From: Alopecurus myosuroides
Taxonomy: Eukaryota > Streptophyta > Magnoliopsida > Poales > Poaceae
DNA length: 64,000 bases
Direction: 5' to 3'
Assembly (NCBI GenBank): GCA_028641055.1
Contig: CM054062.1
Coordinates: forward strand, 11,302,305-11,366,304
Positions 10,396 to 21,686 of this stretch are shown one piece after another (positions within the stretch are counted from its first letter, which is position 1; each line of letters opens with the position of its first letter). A program made the position numbers and the translations under genes. The notes beneath the pieces were generated by a model. That model worked only from the letters and a program-made list of their open reading frames with translations. It did no database searches and was not told the DNA's origin.

Positions 10396-11595
10396 TCTTA
10401 CCCATGATACTTGTTAGCAATAAGGAGCTTGTTCAATTCACCAGTGATGTGATCAGTTGCCCCTGTGTCGGAGTACCAATTCGTGTCAACACCATAAGAA
10501 GCAAGATTTGCCACCTTTTCACCATCATCCCTATTCTTCTTGTCCACCTCATAACGCCACCAACATTCATTAGCAGGATGGCCATGTTTCTTGCAAATTT
10601 GACAGTCGATGTTAACATATGGTGTAGGAGTGCGATCAGGGCGACGTCCACTACCGTCAGGGCGACGGTACCGATCACCCCCACTATCATCACGACGCCT
10701 GTCACGACGATCATCACGCCGATCATCACGTCGATCATCACGCCGATCATTGCGGCGATCATCACGGCGCCAATTGTTACGATCATCATCTCTATCACGA
10801 TAACTCCCACTGCCTCCACGGTAGGAACCACTGTCAGGACTGCGGCCACGAGGAGAGGTGATATAACCACGTGGTGGGGGAGTCCGACCACGTGAGAGGA
10901 GATCACGCTCAGCACCTCGACGAGCCAGATTTGTTGAGGACACGAAGACGCCGTTTTCCTCAACTCCATTGCGCATATCATATGAGCATAACTGCTCATA
11001 GAACTCATCAAGGGAAGTAGTGGAGTTTCCATTGATAGATGTGATTAGGGCATTGTATTCCACTTTGTCTAGGCCATGTAAAAGATATCCAAGCATCTCA
11101 TCTTCAGGAACTTCCCAAGAGCAGAAAGTTCTGACGCAATCCCTCTCATCTTGGTGAAGTACACATCCGCTGTCATAGAGAGCTTTTTGGTGTCATTGAG
11201 AAGACCACGCAGGTGCTGAGCTTTGGTGCGAGAGGCGGTTTTGAACATGGCGTTGATAGCTGCCCATGCCTCGGCAGTAGATGTAACCTCAAGGAGATGC
11301 GAGAGAATATCCGGTGACAGCATATTAAGGAGAAACCGAAGGACCTGCTGGTCCCGGGCAAGCCAAGCAACATATGCAGGATTTTCCACCTGGATTTTCT
11401 TCTTTTCTGAGTCTTCTCCTTCAACTGTTTTGGCAGGGGGTGTGTCTGTGCCATCAAGCAGAGCCATCACATTGGCGCCGCGGAAGGCGGAAGAACCAGC
11501 GCTTTCCATAACAGGAAATTGCTACGGGTCAGTTGCTGCGCAGGAGGGCTTCCAAGTGCGGCAGCCAGGGCTGAACTTGATCCAAAAGAAGCCAT
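10396..11595 (-). pseudogene. Copia gag and protease, frameshifted
   Basis: The minus-strand start ATG at 11595 precedes 'LTRSNFLLWKALVLP', the typical start of a UBN2-type Copia gag. A frame change near 11490 leads into the gag body (11069-11509), and another near 11100 leads into 10398-11096. That last part holds an Arg/Asp repeat tract, a CCHC zinc knuckle ('CQICKKHGHPANEC') and the aspartic protease site 'WYSDTGATDHI'. A TAA at 10398-10400 interrupts the protease. Gag forms the particle that packages element RNA; the protease would cut the polyprotein. Confidence 0.88.
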
Positions 11596-11972
11596 GGCGT
11601 TGAGGGACAGCAATCAGGGCAACAGCAACTCGAGAATTTCGGACAGCGATTGGACAGCGATCGGTTGTAGATTTTGTGTTGACGTAGACGCGGCGGCAGC
11701 AACTCGGATTGCAACGGCGGCGATCAGGTGTCGATGTTGTTGTTTGTTGATTCAGATGCAGCGACGGCAACTCACAGGTTGCAGCGGCAGCAGTCGATGT
11801 CGAGTTGTTGTGGGCGCGGAAGCTTCAGGAGCAGCGGCGCAGGTTGTAGATGATCTGATTTTCGGGATCGGCAAAGGCTCGATCGGGTGTTTGTTGTAGG
11901 TGCGGCGGCGGTGGCAACTCACAGAGGTGCGGCGGCGGCGGCGGTTTCGAGCGCTAGACGTCGAGGAAGACT

Positions 11973-11985
11973 AGCTCTGATACCG
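11973..11985 (-). promoter_or_regulatory. Primer-binding site, initiator tRNA-Met type
   Basis: Directly inside the 5' LTR the minus strand reads cggtatcagagctag. It contains the tatcagagc core complementary to the 3' end of initiator tRNA-Met, the usual primer of Copia elements. Confidence 0.8.
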
Positions 11986-12142
11986 TGTGGAAAAACTAGA
12001 TCGAACAAGGTGGGTCGTCTCCCCTCGATTGCACGTTAATTAGGGGGTCACGAAGGACCGAAGTTGTACAGGAGAGGGATACCGATACACGTACGTATCG
12101 GTACCAAAATAGAAAATAATAACGCTATTACAATCTCTAACA
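11986..12142 (-). repeat. 5' LTR of the short-LTR Copia element
   Basis: 157 bp, near-identical to 6768-6917, TG...CA ends. The flank at 12143-12147 repeats the left flank gagtt. Confidence 0.92.
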
Positions 12143-13108
12143 GAGTTGAGAGTTGATAGTTTGGTCCTGGGCTGGGCTCTGAGACACTAGTGTCGGCAGG
12201 CAGGTACTAGTACAGAGCTTACTGAGATCTGCAGGTCGATAGAGCTGGGAGTGGAGCAGGAGCGAGTGACAGAGAGGAATATACCTGCACCCGGTCACAA
12301 GCAAAGGCCAGAAGATTAGGTTGGATGGTGCGCGCGGAGCCATGTGAGGATCCAGTTGAAAAGTGTGCAGGTATAGAACCTTTATTTCCGGACCCATCCG
12401 ACATTCTTTCCTGGTAGTAATATATTTTTTTCTTCTTCTCAGAACGCTAAGCTCACCCGCGGCTGCAACCCCCTGCCGACAGGTTCATGTACCTGAAGTG
12501 CAGAAGTCGACAGTCTCTGTGGCCTGTGCTCCCTTGATGAATGATGAGTGTTGAGTAGACTGACGGTGACAGTCGGCTCGAGCTAGTTTCTTTTCTTAAC
12601 CCCTTCCTCGTAAGTTAATTTACCACGGCATTTTAGAGCATGGCTGGAATGGAAGAAAGAGCAGTGTGGAAGACGACGGTCGAGAGTCCAGCTCGAAAGC
12701 CTTGGCCTCCTCTGCCAGAGCCCCAAAGAGAAGCAACACATGGGGTCCCCGTCTCGCCATCATCAAGGCCACCGCACCCCGGCGTGTGCTCGTCCTCTGG
12801 CCTCCCCCACGGATCCGCCAATCAAATGCATGCCCGCGCCTTTACACAAAGCTGCACCGGACCAAAGCAAAGCAGACACACGCAGGGAGCGCTTTGCCCG
12901 ATTTGGATTTAGCCGTCTGCTCCGCTCCGTACCGGTCCTGCTTACACGTCCACGCCCGCTCAGTCGCTGACGCGGTCTCGCTACAAGGCCACAGGGGGAC
13001 GGTCGGTCACAGCTCAGCTCAGCTCACGCGCGGCCCTGTCCATCACCGTGCCAGTTTGGCGCGGCGCAAGACTCTCCTCTGTTCCGTCGGCGTCGGTGCC
13101 AGCTAGCC
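12143..13108. promoter_or_regulatory. Intergenic region, probable IQD promoter and 5'UTR
   Basis: Nearly 1 kb with no supportable gene. GC content rises toward 13108 and the stretch just before the ATG is C-rich, as in grass 5'UTRs. No clear TATA box or start site could be fixed. Confidence 0.45.
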
Positions 13109-14886
13109 ATGGGCCTCGCCGGCGGCATTGTCCGGAGGGTCCTCTCCAAGAGCCCCTGCACCTCCGCCGGCAACAGCGTGCGTGCATTCTCAAATGACTG
13201 ACTGGCCGCACCGACGTACGTTGCGCACGGCCGGGCATTTATTTTTCTTTTACATACAGGAAAGGAGCCCGGGCGATCACAAGAGGAGGTGGACTTCCCT
13301 CAGGCTCTACCTGTGCGGCGACGAGTCCGGCGGCGGCGCGGCGGCCGCAGGCCAGGACGACGACGACGACGATGGCAGGACGGTTGTCTCCGCCGGAAGC
13401 TTCGAGACATGCGCGATGGCGTCCCAAATCCCGGCGGCACGCCAAGGCAGCGACGTGAACGGTGGCGGTGTACAAGACAGCAGCAGCAGCAGCAGTCCTG
13501 AAGAGCTTCAGCGACGGATTCAGGGAAACGACGGCCTGCCGACGGGGCCGGTTGGAGAGGAGGAAGCCGCGACGCTGATCCAGTCCGCGTTCAGGAGATT
13601 CATGGTGCGTTCCCGGTCCAAACGTACACGGGCGGGCTACCAACCGCTTTACCGAGAGTCTTCGCTCGTGCTGACGCGGTGCTTGCGTTGCAGGCCAGGA
13701 GGCGGCTGTTGCAGGAGGTGCTGAGAAGAAGCTCGGGGCAGGAGGGCCGCTGCTACGCTGGACTGGAGCCCAAGAGCCCCGCCTCGGCGTCCGTTGCGGC
13801 GTCGGTGGAGGTCCAGGTCGGGGAGTCGCTGAGCAACCTCCGGCTGAACGACGACGGCGGCGGCGGCTCGTCGCCCACGCCGTCGGCGCAGCACCGCGCG
13901 AGCCACAAGTCGCGGCCGCAGGTCTTCAGGGCCAAGGTACCGCTGCCGCACCACACGCCTGCTGTGTGTTTGTTACGGTACACAAGGACATGGCAGGTGA
14001 AGCTGAGCCGGTTTTGATGGGCGCAGGAGGAATGGGACGACAGCACGCTGAGCTCCAACGTGCTGAGGATGAGGATCCAGAGCAGGATGGAGGCCACCAC
14101 GCGGCGGGAGCGAGCCCTCGCCTACGCCTTCTCGCAGCAGGTGCGCGCATCCCATCGGTGGAGCTCTGCCTTCTCAGGCAACGATCGACTGGTGTGGTAA
14201 AATTCTGTTTCAGAGGTAAGTGACGATGATGTGATCTGCGCCTTGCTTTCAGCTGAGGAGCGGCGGCGGCGGCGGCACGAAGAAGCGGTCGTCGCGCTCG
14301 GAGCAGGGGGATTTCAACGTGGGGTGGAGCTGGCTGGAGCGGTGGATGGCCACGCGGCAGGCCGAGCCCGGTGCCACCGACGACTGCGCGAGCAAGAACG
14401 CGACGGACGCCGGGTCGGCGGTGGCCGGGCGGCGGGTGGTGGTGGCCGTCAGGAGGCGGCACGACGTCGCCGCCGTCGAGGAGAAGGAGAGCTGCGGGTC
14501 CAACGACGTGTCCGCCGCCGTCAGCTTCGACGGATCCAGCGCCGGCGCACGGAGCGGCCTCAGCTGCTACAGGCCGGGCAAGAACAACCGGCTCAGGGGC
14601 GCGCGGAACCTGCCGCGGCGGAAGGTGGCGGCGGCGTCCTCCGACCACGGGCTCCAAGCCAGATCACACAAGGTAACCATCAAATTCCCTCAAATCACCC
14701 CCACTATTATTAACCTTGTACTACGTTACTAATCCAAGAACTGCTAAATGCTGCGCCATGATCAATCCAACCAAGGTGAGCAAGAAGGCGCGGCAGAGAG
14801 ATGAGAAGCAGCTGAAGAAGGATCGTCAGCAAGCCGAGGCCGACGCTGACGCCTACGATCCCCGCCAACCTCCAACGGATTACTGA
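13109..14886 (+). CDS. IQ67-domain (IQD) calmodulin-binding protein
   Basis: Six exons with GT-AG junctions and consistent phase: 13109-13177, 13260-13604, 13694-13936, 14027-14140, 14253-14672, 14776-14886, giving 433 residues. Family marks: basic N-terminus 'MGLAGGIVRRVLSKS', 'HKRRWTSLRLYLCGDE', IQ motif 'EEEAATLIQSAFRRFMARR', then 'LRMRIQSRMEATTRRERALA', 'YAFSQQ' and 'GWSWLERWMATRQ', and a Lys-rich tail. The second intron is phase 0 and falls after 16 residues of the IQ region, matching the intron known to split codons 16 and 17 of IQ67 in this family. IQDs bind calmodulin and act as scaffolds at microtubules, plasma membrane or nucleus. Oddity: only the first IQ repeat is clear; the rest of IQ67 is replaced by Ser/Gly/Ala-rich sequence. 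Short GAC and AGC repeats encode Asp and Ser runs. Convergent with MAP65, 412 bp between stops. Confidence 0.92.
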
Positions 14887-15298
14887 AAACCAGACTCCAT
14901 GAATGATGCACATAGCTTCTTCGGACCCGGATTGCTGTGTGCTCCATGAATTATTTTTTCTTCTCTTCTTTTCAGTTGCCTGGTGCTAAAAATGTGTGAT
15001 GATTTGAATGCGTAAACTAGTTCATCTAGATCCTGCTGAGTTGGTCACTGAAAGTTACGAGCAGTTGCTAAATAAAAGTAGGCAGATCAGGGAGCTAAAA
15101 GACAGTCACGATCTCAGTTTTCCATAGCATTCGATCTACAACACATGACGAACATCATCCAGTCAACCGAGGCGAACACCGCCACGACTATACCATTCCA
15201 CTCGCTTCCACCTAGCTAAAGCTAAGCTAAGCTCTATAATTTCCCGACTACTGCACAAATATGTTTCTGCCATGATGGCACACCGAGAAGCCATGGTG
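14887..15298. other. Convergent intergenic spacer (3'UTRs of IQD and MAP65)
   Basis: 412 bp between the two stop codons. It must contain both 3'UTRs; an aataaa-like motif (taaataaaag) lies near 15070. No other gene is seen. Confidence 0.5.
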
Positions 15299-18200
15299 TC
15301 AGGTCGAAGACGCCTGCGAAGCCACGTCGTCCTTGGCGATGGCCACATAGTTCACTGGCGCAGACGGCCTAACACTCTCCCTGCGACCATCCCGGCTCGC
15401 CGACCGCGGGCCATTCTGCAGCACTGACAGCCTCCGGTTCGGCGTGCCGTTCACCGCGCCACCGTTGGCCCGAGGACCAGGCAACTTCTTTGCAGACTGG
15501 GGCCGACCTGGGCTCGGTTTCGAGCCGAACAGCTTCTCCTGCTCGGCAGCTAGCTGGTCGTTTATTTTCTTCTGGTCCTGGAATGGCATGGAGGAAAGTT
15601 AGTATGGGGACGAGCGGAGAACCAGACATCGGAGAATACAAGGAATGGCAGAAAGGAGTACCCTCATTCTCCGCTTCTCTTCCTCCTTCTCCTGTCTCAG
15701 GATTCTGTATTCATCCAGCATCGCAAGAAGAGCGAGACCATCATAGGTGAACACTGTGTTGTGCTCTTGTTCCCAAGCCTGGGTCTTCAACACCAGCATG
15801 TCCACAATAGCTGTAGTAGATAGGCAAAGATATTCTTGAGATGTCAGATCAGATTAGGGCTAGCACTGATGTACCAATCTCATATCATATAAGCAATTCC
15901 CAAGGAGAAACAATTTTCAGAACGTACCTGGGATTTTATTAACCAAAACACGAGCTTTTTCTGCACGCTTAAGGTTCAGATGTGCACCTCTAGTTGCACT
16001 GTATCTGTTATCATCCTGCCAATAAGGAAACATCGTGTAAGAGTCCACAGTCAAACAAGTGACGGAAGAACAATACTAGCCCGAAGGAGAACAGGATCAG
16101 AAGAACAATGCTACAGGAACACAAGATTCTCCATTTCAGACATTAAAACAGAGACAGAGAAAAGGTAAGGTAACAGATTTGCATACCCGGCTATAGTCTT
16201 CAAGCCAGCTCTCTTCTTCACATGCTAACATCCACCTGTCAACCTTCTCCAGTATGTCCTTTCTGCTCAATGCCTCTTCTTTTGCTTTAAGTATCTGGTT
16301 CTCCATATCAGCCAGTAGTTGTGAAGGCTCAAACATACTAGAATCAATAACAGACAGTATTCTATCTCTTGCGGCACTAGTATCTATTGCAATATGAGCC
16401 TGGGCATAGATATCTTCAAGTTCAGTCTGCCTTTTGAATGCAATATCCTTCATCCTACTAGCTTTTAGCTGATCCAGCCTCTCAACTTCAAGTTGAGCCT
16501 TTAGAATGCAAAAATATGTCAGGCCACACGTGAATAATAATATGCTGCTTTATCAATAAAAAAGCCAGAGCTCAATTACAAATCAGCTCGCTGAAAGAAG
16601 AAAACACATCTTAACCTGCTCAATTACATCAAGAGCCAGAGCTCCTGGAACTGTCACTCTGTCCAATGGCGAGGACATATTGCATGTGACGTGATCAAAA
16701 AGTTCTCGTTCCTCCACAGTGGTATCCATTAAGTTCCAAAGGTCAGTCAGCTGGGAAGCTAGAGCTTGAATCTACGAGAGCATAATATTTAATCAGAAAC
16801 AGAATCACATGATGTAGACATACCAAAAAGGACAAGACATGCGATAGCAAAAGGTTCACTGCAAATTTACCTTTTCAAGCCTTTTTAATTTCTCTTCTTT
16901 AAGTTCAATCACCATTTTAGACAGCCTAGATAGTGTTTCATCACTAATACTCTTGGAATCAGCACCAACAGAGTCATTGAGGCTAGGATGAACTTCAGTA
17001 ACAGTGCTCAAGAAATCCACCCCAAGGACAGAACAAAGATCATGCACTGAGCTCACTAAGTCGAGAATCTTGTGCAGCCTATTACTCTGCAATACAGAAG
17101 ATAAAAATGCCATGTCAAGTCAGGATATTTACATAATCCGGAGTGCATATATTGCAAAAACAGTCAGCAGCTATATCAGTAGCCTATGGCTTTGGTCTCT
17201 AATATGCTACATAATGTGTGCCAAACATCAAGGGGTTGTTGATCATTTAGGTTATGCAGCCTTGGCATATGAAGAAAACATGATTAAAAAATGCAAATTT
17301 ATTTCTGTACTCCCAAGCTTAGAATTTCTCTAGGCTTTGATGTTTAGAACATTGGCTCGTAAACAGAAAAATTACGGGTGCTTCAACAAAGACGGAATCA
17401 ATACCAACCTTTTCTTTTTGTAGTGCTTGTAGTTCAAAGAGAAATTCATTTAATTTCTTCATTGAAAGATCATCCTCGTCAACATGGGGAGTTTCCAAGT
17501 GGTCACCAACTTGTAGACTCCCTGCGATTTCACCACTTATTGTTTGAATTTCGAGTTGTACATCAGCAAACTCCTTCACCCTCTTCCCTTTTTTCCTGCA
17601 GAGTTGTTCCAAGAATGGTGTTGTTGCTGCTAGTTGCTCCTTGATTGTACCAGTTGTCTTGTCAGGCTGTAAATCGGTAGAAAGGAGACATATGCACTAT
17701 ATAAGTGATGGGATAGTATAATAATTATTATGTTTGCGTAGAGAGATATTATAGTTCAAGATAAAAAAATTATCAGAAATGAAAAACATAGAAAGCAGAA
17801 CTATGAGAAAGTATCAAGTATCAACTGAGTATACTTGTACATATAAAGGAGCTAGGTTGACATGGGATTTGAGTGGCTATTCACAGATACTTACAACTAT
17901 AACGCCAGAAATAGACAGCTCTCCCAGTGAAGAGAGGAGTCTAGTAAGCTCAGATTTGGAGTTGGCTAGTTGTTGAAGGAGACGTGCCCTGGAACTAGAA
18001 GCCAGATCAACCTTTCTCCTATAAACATCTAAGCACTCCTGCTCTAGCTGAAGTAGCATCTTGTCACGATCATCGTCGCTCTCCCCGACCTCGTCCCATA
18101 TCAGCTGAAATAACACCCATCAGTCACCAATATAATGGTTGTATCTTCCTTTATAAGAGATGCTATGTTCACTCTTATTGATGTAGATAAGGAGTTCAAA

Positions 18201-18364
18201 TGGAATTTGAGTTGCCATTATTTTACATTAGCTCTAATAAATCTCAGGACGAAAAACAATGTATGTTAAGAGAGTGGGACGGAGCAAAGCACCTGTAGTT
18301 GCTGCAGCAAAGATCCGCATGTGGTTTCACCTAACAAAGGGTCGTTGAGACCTGCCACTCCCAT
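15299..18364 (-). CDS. MAP65: MAP65/PRC1-family microtubule-associated protein (MAP65-1-like)
   Basis: Nine coding exons on the minus strand, all GT-AG with matching phase: 18364-18293, 18104-17895, 17666-17409, 17086-16871, 16771-16616, 16498-16187, 16015-15928, 15810-15662, 15577-15299, giving 579 residues, normal for the family. Diagnostic stretches: N-terminal '[17 protein letters not shown]' and '[20 protein letters not shown]' (dimerisation rod, coiled coil); '[20 protein letters not shown]' and '[17 protein letters not shown]' (spectrin-like rod); and '[17 protein letters not shown]', '[17 protein letters not shown]' (conserved microtubule-binding region, about residues 400-440). The tail is basic and Ser-rich ('[13 protein letters not shown]', '[13 protein letters not shown]', '[10 protein letters not shown]'), the usual site of phosphorylation by mitotic and MAP kinases. 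Known role: a homodimer that bundles antiparallel cortical and phragmoplast microtubules. Which of the grass MAP65 paralogues this is cannot be told by eye. Confidence 0.95.
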
Positions 18365-19679
18365 TTCAGCTCAATAATCTGCAATGATGATGAAATATTA
18401 TCATGCATATAACAAGGTTTCAGGTAAATTTAAGTCAAAACAATCATGATTTAATACATGTTTACTTCATGCACCATTAAAATCCATAAGCTATACACAT
18501 TACACAAACAATTCAGACCCATTGTCTCAGAACCAGATAGGTGAAAACCAGTGGGGAAAAAAAACTAGAGCTTGATTTTTTAAGGTATAATGCAATTTTA
18601 GACCACTAGCAAATAACTAAGCAGTTATGTATGCTGCGAATTCTAGACTTCTGTCCAAACTAAATACCAAGAAACCTGCTGGGTACTGTTGTGATACTCT
18701 GAAAGCAAACTGAATCACTTTGATAGGAAAAAATAGATCAAAATGGCCTAGCCCCAGCTCAATTCCGTAGAACGAAACTTTGATAGAAATTGCAAACATA
18801 ATTTACTCGGATATAATATAAACATACATAATCAAGACGAGAGCACACTGACTAATACCCAATTCCACCAGAAGAATTCCTTCAACCTTCCAAGAAATGG
18901 TAATAAGTCCAATCGGCCATTTGGATAAATTCACCTGCTGACCCACCCACCCACGCATGCCTTGCGTCACTTCAACCATACATTTATGAATATTCAGATA
19001 ATGTTGGAGCACTAAGATTCTAGACAGAACATTCCCTCTGGCGACAAGGGTTGGTACTAGGTTTAACAATTCTCCACACAAAAAACAATAACAAAAGCAC
19101 AGTGGCCTTCTTGCGAATTCTAGGCACACGAGCTCATCCTTTCCAACAGCACACCGCGCCACATTCACCAGGTTTGGTTAGAACTCCTAATCCTAACTCC
19201 CCAAAGTCCCAAACAGACATTAACTCCTCAATTCCCAGCGTGTTCTTGCGGGAATTAACAACTCTTTCTAATTTCAAAAACAACAATCTTGGATCGAACA
19301 ATCGATTGGGTGTATCTAAACACTCAAAGATCCAATCCAACCCTCCAGCATGACAAACAGACGTGCGGGAACCCCGGAGAGGTCGCTAAGATGTTTCGAA
19401 CCCAGGCGCTGGCGCAAGAAAAAAAAAATCAAGAAACCCCGCAAAAACCCTCTCAAATACAAAGGAATCCGGAGCGGAAACCCGGACGAACCCACTCAGA
19501 AGATCGAGAAACTCGCCCCCCAAACCCTAACCCAACCACCGAGGACCCACGAACCGTCATTTCGGGCGGAGAAATCGCCGCGGACGCGCCAGGAAACTAA
19601 AGATGCGCCGCGAGAGGGGGCGGGGGGGGGGGGGGGGGGGCGGTAGGAGGGACAATGGCGTCGCAGAGGCATCCTCACC
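18365..19679 (-). other. MAP65 5'UTR with probable leader intron
   Basis: On the minus strand a consensus acceptor (cattgcag, AG at 18379-18380) lies 14 bp before the ATG, and a donor (aaag then gtgagg, GT at 19677-19678) lies at the edge of a GC-rich block. A leader intron of about 1.3 kb (18379-19678) with the first exon above 19679 is the simplest reading. There is no long frame inside. The intron contains a run of 19 G at 19622-19640. Confidence 0.6.
19622..19640. repeat. 19-nt G homopolymer
   Basis: A run of 19 G, preceded by a further G-rich stretch, close to the predicted first donor of the MAP65 leader intron. Its length is error-prone in both assembly and replication. Confidence 0.85.
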
Positions 19680-19862
19680 TTTGGGCCGCCCGGGCTAGGG
19701 TTCTTGCTTCCTCTCGGCCCTCGTGCTCCGACGAGGAGGATTCTGTAACCGCGGGGTGCGCGTGCGGTGACGGCCGCCAGAGAGAGAGAGAGAGGCGCAG
19801 TCAAAGGGGGAGAGTGAGGAGGCGGACGAAGGTTGACAGGGAGGAAAGAAAACGGCGTGTGG
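19680..19862 (-). promoter_or_regulatory. Probable MAP65 first exon and core promoter
   Basis: This GC-rich block contains, on the minus strand, CT-rich leader-like sequence including a (CT)n tract near 19780-19795, followed by the donor at 19678. No TATA box is visible. Transcription is inferred to start in or just beyond this block. The fold-back element at 19863 lies directly upstream. Confidence 0.45.
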
Positions 19863-20306
19863 GAGTAAATTGCAGGGAACACCAACTATTGGGGATTTTG
19901 TTGCACCAAACCACAACTCAAACATTTTTTTTGCACAGAACACCAATATTTGGGGTAATTACTAGCACAAAACCCAAATCCAAGTCTTTACCGCTTTAAC
20001 AGATAATTAGCCACTTAATCCCACTAGCAGGATGCCACCGTGGTCGCTTGACTCCCGAGTTCCAAACGAACTAGCCAAACCATCATGCGTGATGCAGCTG
20101 GACATATTTCTAGACAAAGGGTGGATCACATATTTCGGTTGATCAAGTGGGCCCAAGTGGCTAATTATCTGTTAAAGTGGCTAAGAACCGAATTTGGGTT
20201 TTGTGCAAGTAATTACCCCAAATGTTGGTGTTCCCTGCAAAAAAATGTCCGAGTTGTGGTTTGGTGCAACGAAAACCCCAATAGTTGGTGTTTCCTGCAA
20301 TTTCCT
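19863..20306. mobile_element. Mutator-like fold-back MITE
   Basis: A 444-bp element whose two halves are long imperfect inverted repeats (about 145 bp each). The left end is gagtaaattgcagg; the right end read inward is aggaaattgcagg. Paired internal landmarks are caccaactattgggg, gttgcaccaaaccaca, and taacagataattagccactt against its complement. It is flanked by cggcgtgtgg at 19853-19862 and 20307-20316, a 9-10 bp duplication as expected for Mutator-like elements. It carries no coding sequence and lies just upstream of the inferred MAP65 start. Confidence 0.82.
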
Positions 20307-20316
20307 CGGCGTGTGG

Positions 20317-21686
20317 TGGTGAAAAGGGTAGAAGAGTCAAAGAGGGGCGATTAGATTTATTCTTCTTTTATTATTATTTTCAGTGCTCATCTTTTTTTTT
20401 TTTGGCTAGCCGGACTCCTTCGGAAAAAAGAGCAAATCCTTTTTCCCATGTTTGGATGTATGAAAAACGGCCTTAGAATTGGAAATCTGGAAACCTAGGT
20501 CGATTCAGCTCTTTGGGGGTGGGTACGGAATTGGGCCACGGAAACTCCGTTGAATTCCAAGCTAGTCCCGCGCACGTCTGCCACACTCTGGCAGTTTCCG
20601 AGCCTAGCACCTGCTTCGCTTGGAAAATCTCCTATCGCCCTGTACCCCTTCGCTCGCACGCACGAAGAATGACCTCGAGCCCGACCTGGGGGTGCCTGGT
20701 GGTGGCAGCTCTTGTCCTCTCCGTCCTTCTCTTCCTCTCCCCTTCCCTGACCTCCTGCCTTCCTCCCCGAGATCAGCTCCTCGCAGCGACTTCCCGCGTC
20801 TCCCCGAGTAGATACGACCTAAACCTAGATCGATCGAGGCGGGATGAACGACGGAGCCGGCGATTTTCAGGCCACCTCAAGCACCGCCGAGGATCCCAGG
20901 AGCTCCGTCATGATGTTCTCTCCCTCCTCCTCGTCGCATGTTTCGCGGGACGCCCGAATTCGACGTAATCGCGTCGCCGTCCTCAACTCCGGCCGGCGGG
21001 CGCCTCGGATGATTCCGGCCGCATGTGACATCTTCGCGACTCCCCGAGCACAGCTACGCGCTCCTGGTGAGCTACTCATTGTCGTGGCACTTTCTTTCTT
21101 GTAATTTGCCGTTGTTTCCATCGTCGTCGTCGTGTACCAACGGGCGCCGCTGCAAAACTGGACGCCTGTAATGGTTCGGCGACCTAAAACCAGCGTTGCC
21201 GCCACTGTCAGGGAACTGCTACTGAAAACAGGGGATTTACTACAACTTACTAACGAAAAAGCTTTAGATCTACGGTAACTGAAGAAATTGAACAATAATT
21301 GGACAGGATTGAAGGTAAACGGGGTAAATGACAGAAATTGGATACATGAACAAGAAAGAAATTTTAGGGTTTTGATATCTCGTGCCACCCATCCTCCCTC
21401 TCTCTCTGGTTATATAGTCGAGATGAGCCACGAGTTATTAGTGTGTTATTACAATAATTGCCTGATTAGGCCTTAATCGTACTTATCACTGATTACATAG
21501 CAGTCGTTCGATTTGCTGAAGGAGTAGGTTGTTATCAAGACTGTTGGTTAACTGAAGTGAAGAGAGAAGCGATCCGGACAGGCACCCACTAGCTTGTTGT
21601 GAGCGCCTCTACCGAGTGCACACCACCCCGCGGGCCAATTTGCGCTCCTTTGAGCAATCCATGTTCAACAGGAGAGGTGCTCTCCA
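20317..21686. other. Intergenic; possible signal-peptide ORF and other weak frames
   Basis: No gene is firmly supported. One plus-strand frame from ATG 20669 to stop 20968 starts 'MTSSPTWGCLVVAALVLSVL' and looks like a signal peptide or membrane anchor, but the rest is Arg-rich and matches nothing I know. A second plus-strand frame (20844-21104) could end at a gtgagc donor near 21066. On the minus strand a 173-codon frame (21388-20867) begins about 25 bp from a TATA-like ctatataacc near 21410. These overlap and cannot all be real. The last 5 bp (ctcca, 21682-21686) is the expected target site of the Copia element that starts at 21687. Confidence 0.3.

Larger units (their letters stand above)
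6768..12142 (-). mobile_element. Copia LTR retrotransposon, complete but decayed, short LTRs
   Basis: The element spans 5.4 kb and reads on the minus strand. LTRs lie at 6768-6917 (3') and 11986-12142 (5'), both TG...CA, and it is flanked by the perfect 5-bp duplication gagtt (6763-6767 and 12143-12147). The primer-binding site next to the 5' LTR matches initiator tRNA-Met. The domain order gag, protease, integrase, RT, RNase H is that of Copia. By eye the LTRs differ by one substitution and one 7-bp indel, which suggests a recent insertion, yet gag, protease and integrase carry frameshifts and a stop. It sits between the tandem duplication and the IQD gene. The sublineage is not certain; short LTRs fit Ale/Ivana-type families. 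Confidence 0.93.

Noticed and set aside
10353..10895. Plus-strand Thr/Ile-rich frame of 180 codons
   Set aside because: It is the complement of the Arg/Asp repeat of Copia gag.
20867..21388. 173-codon minus-strand frame
   Set aside because: A TATA-like box lies about 25 bp upstream of the ATG, too close for a leader, and no domain is recognisable; mentioned only in the intergenic entry.
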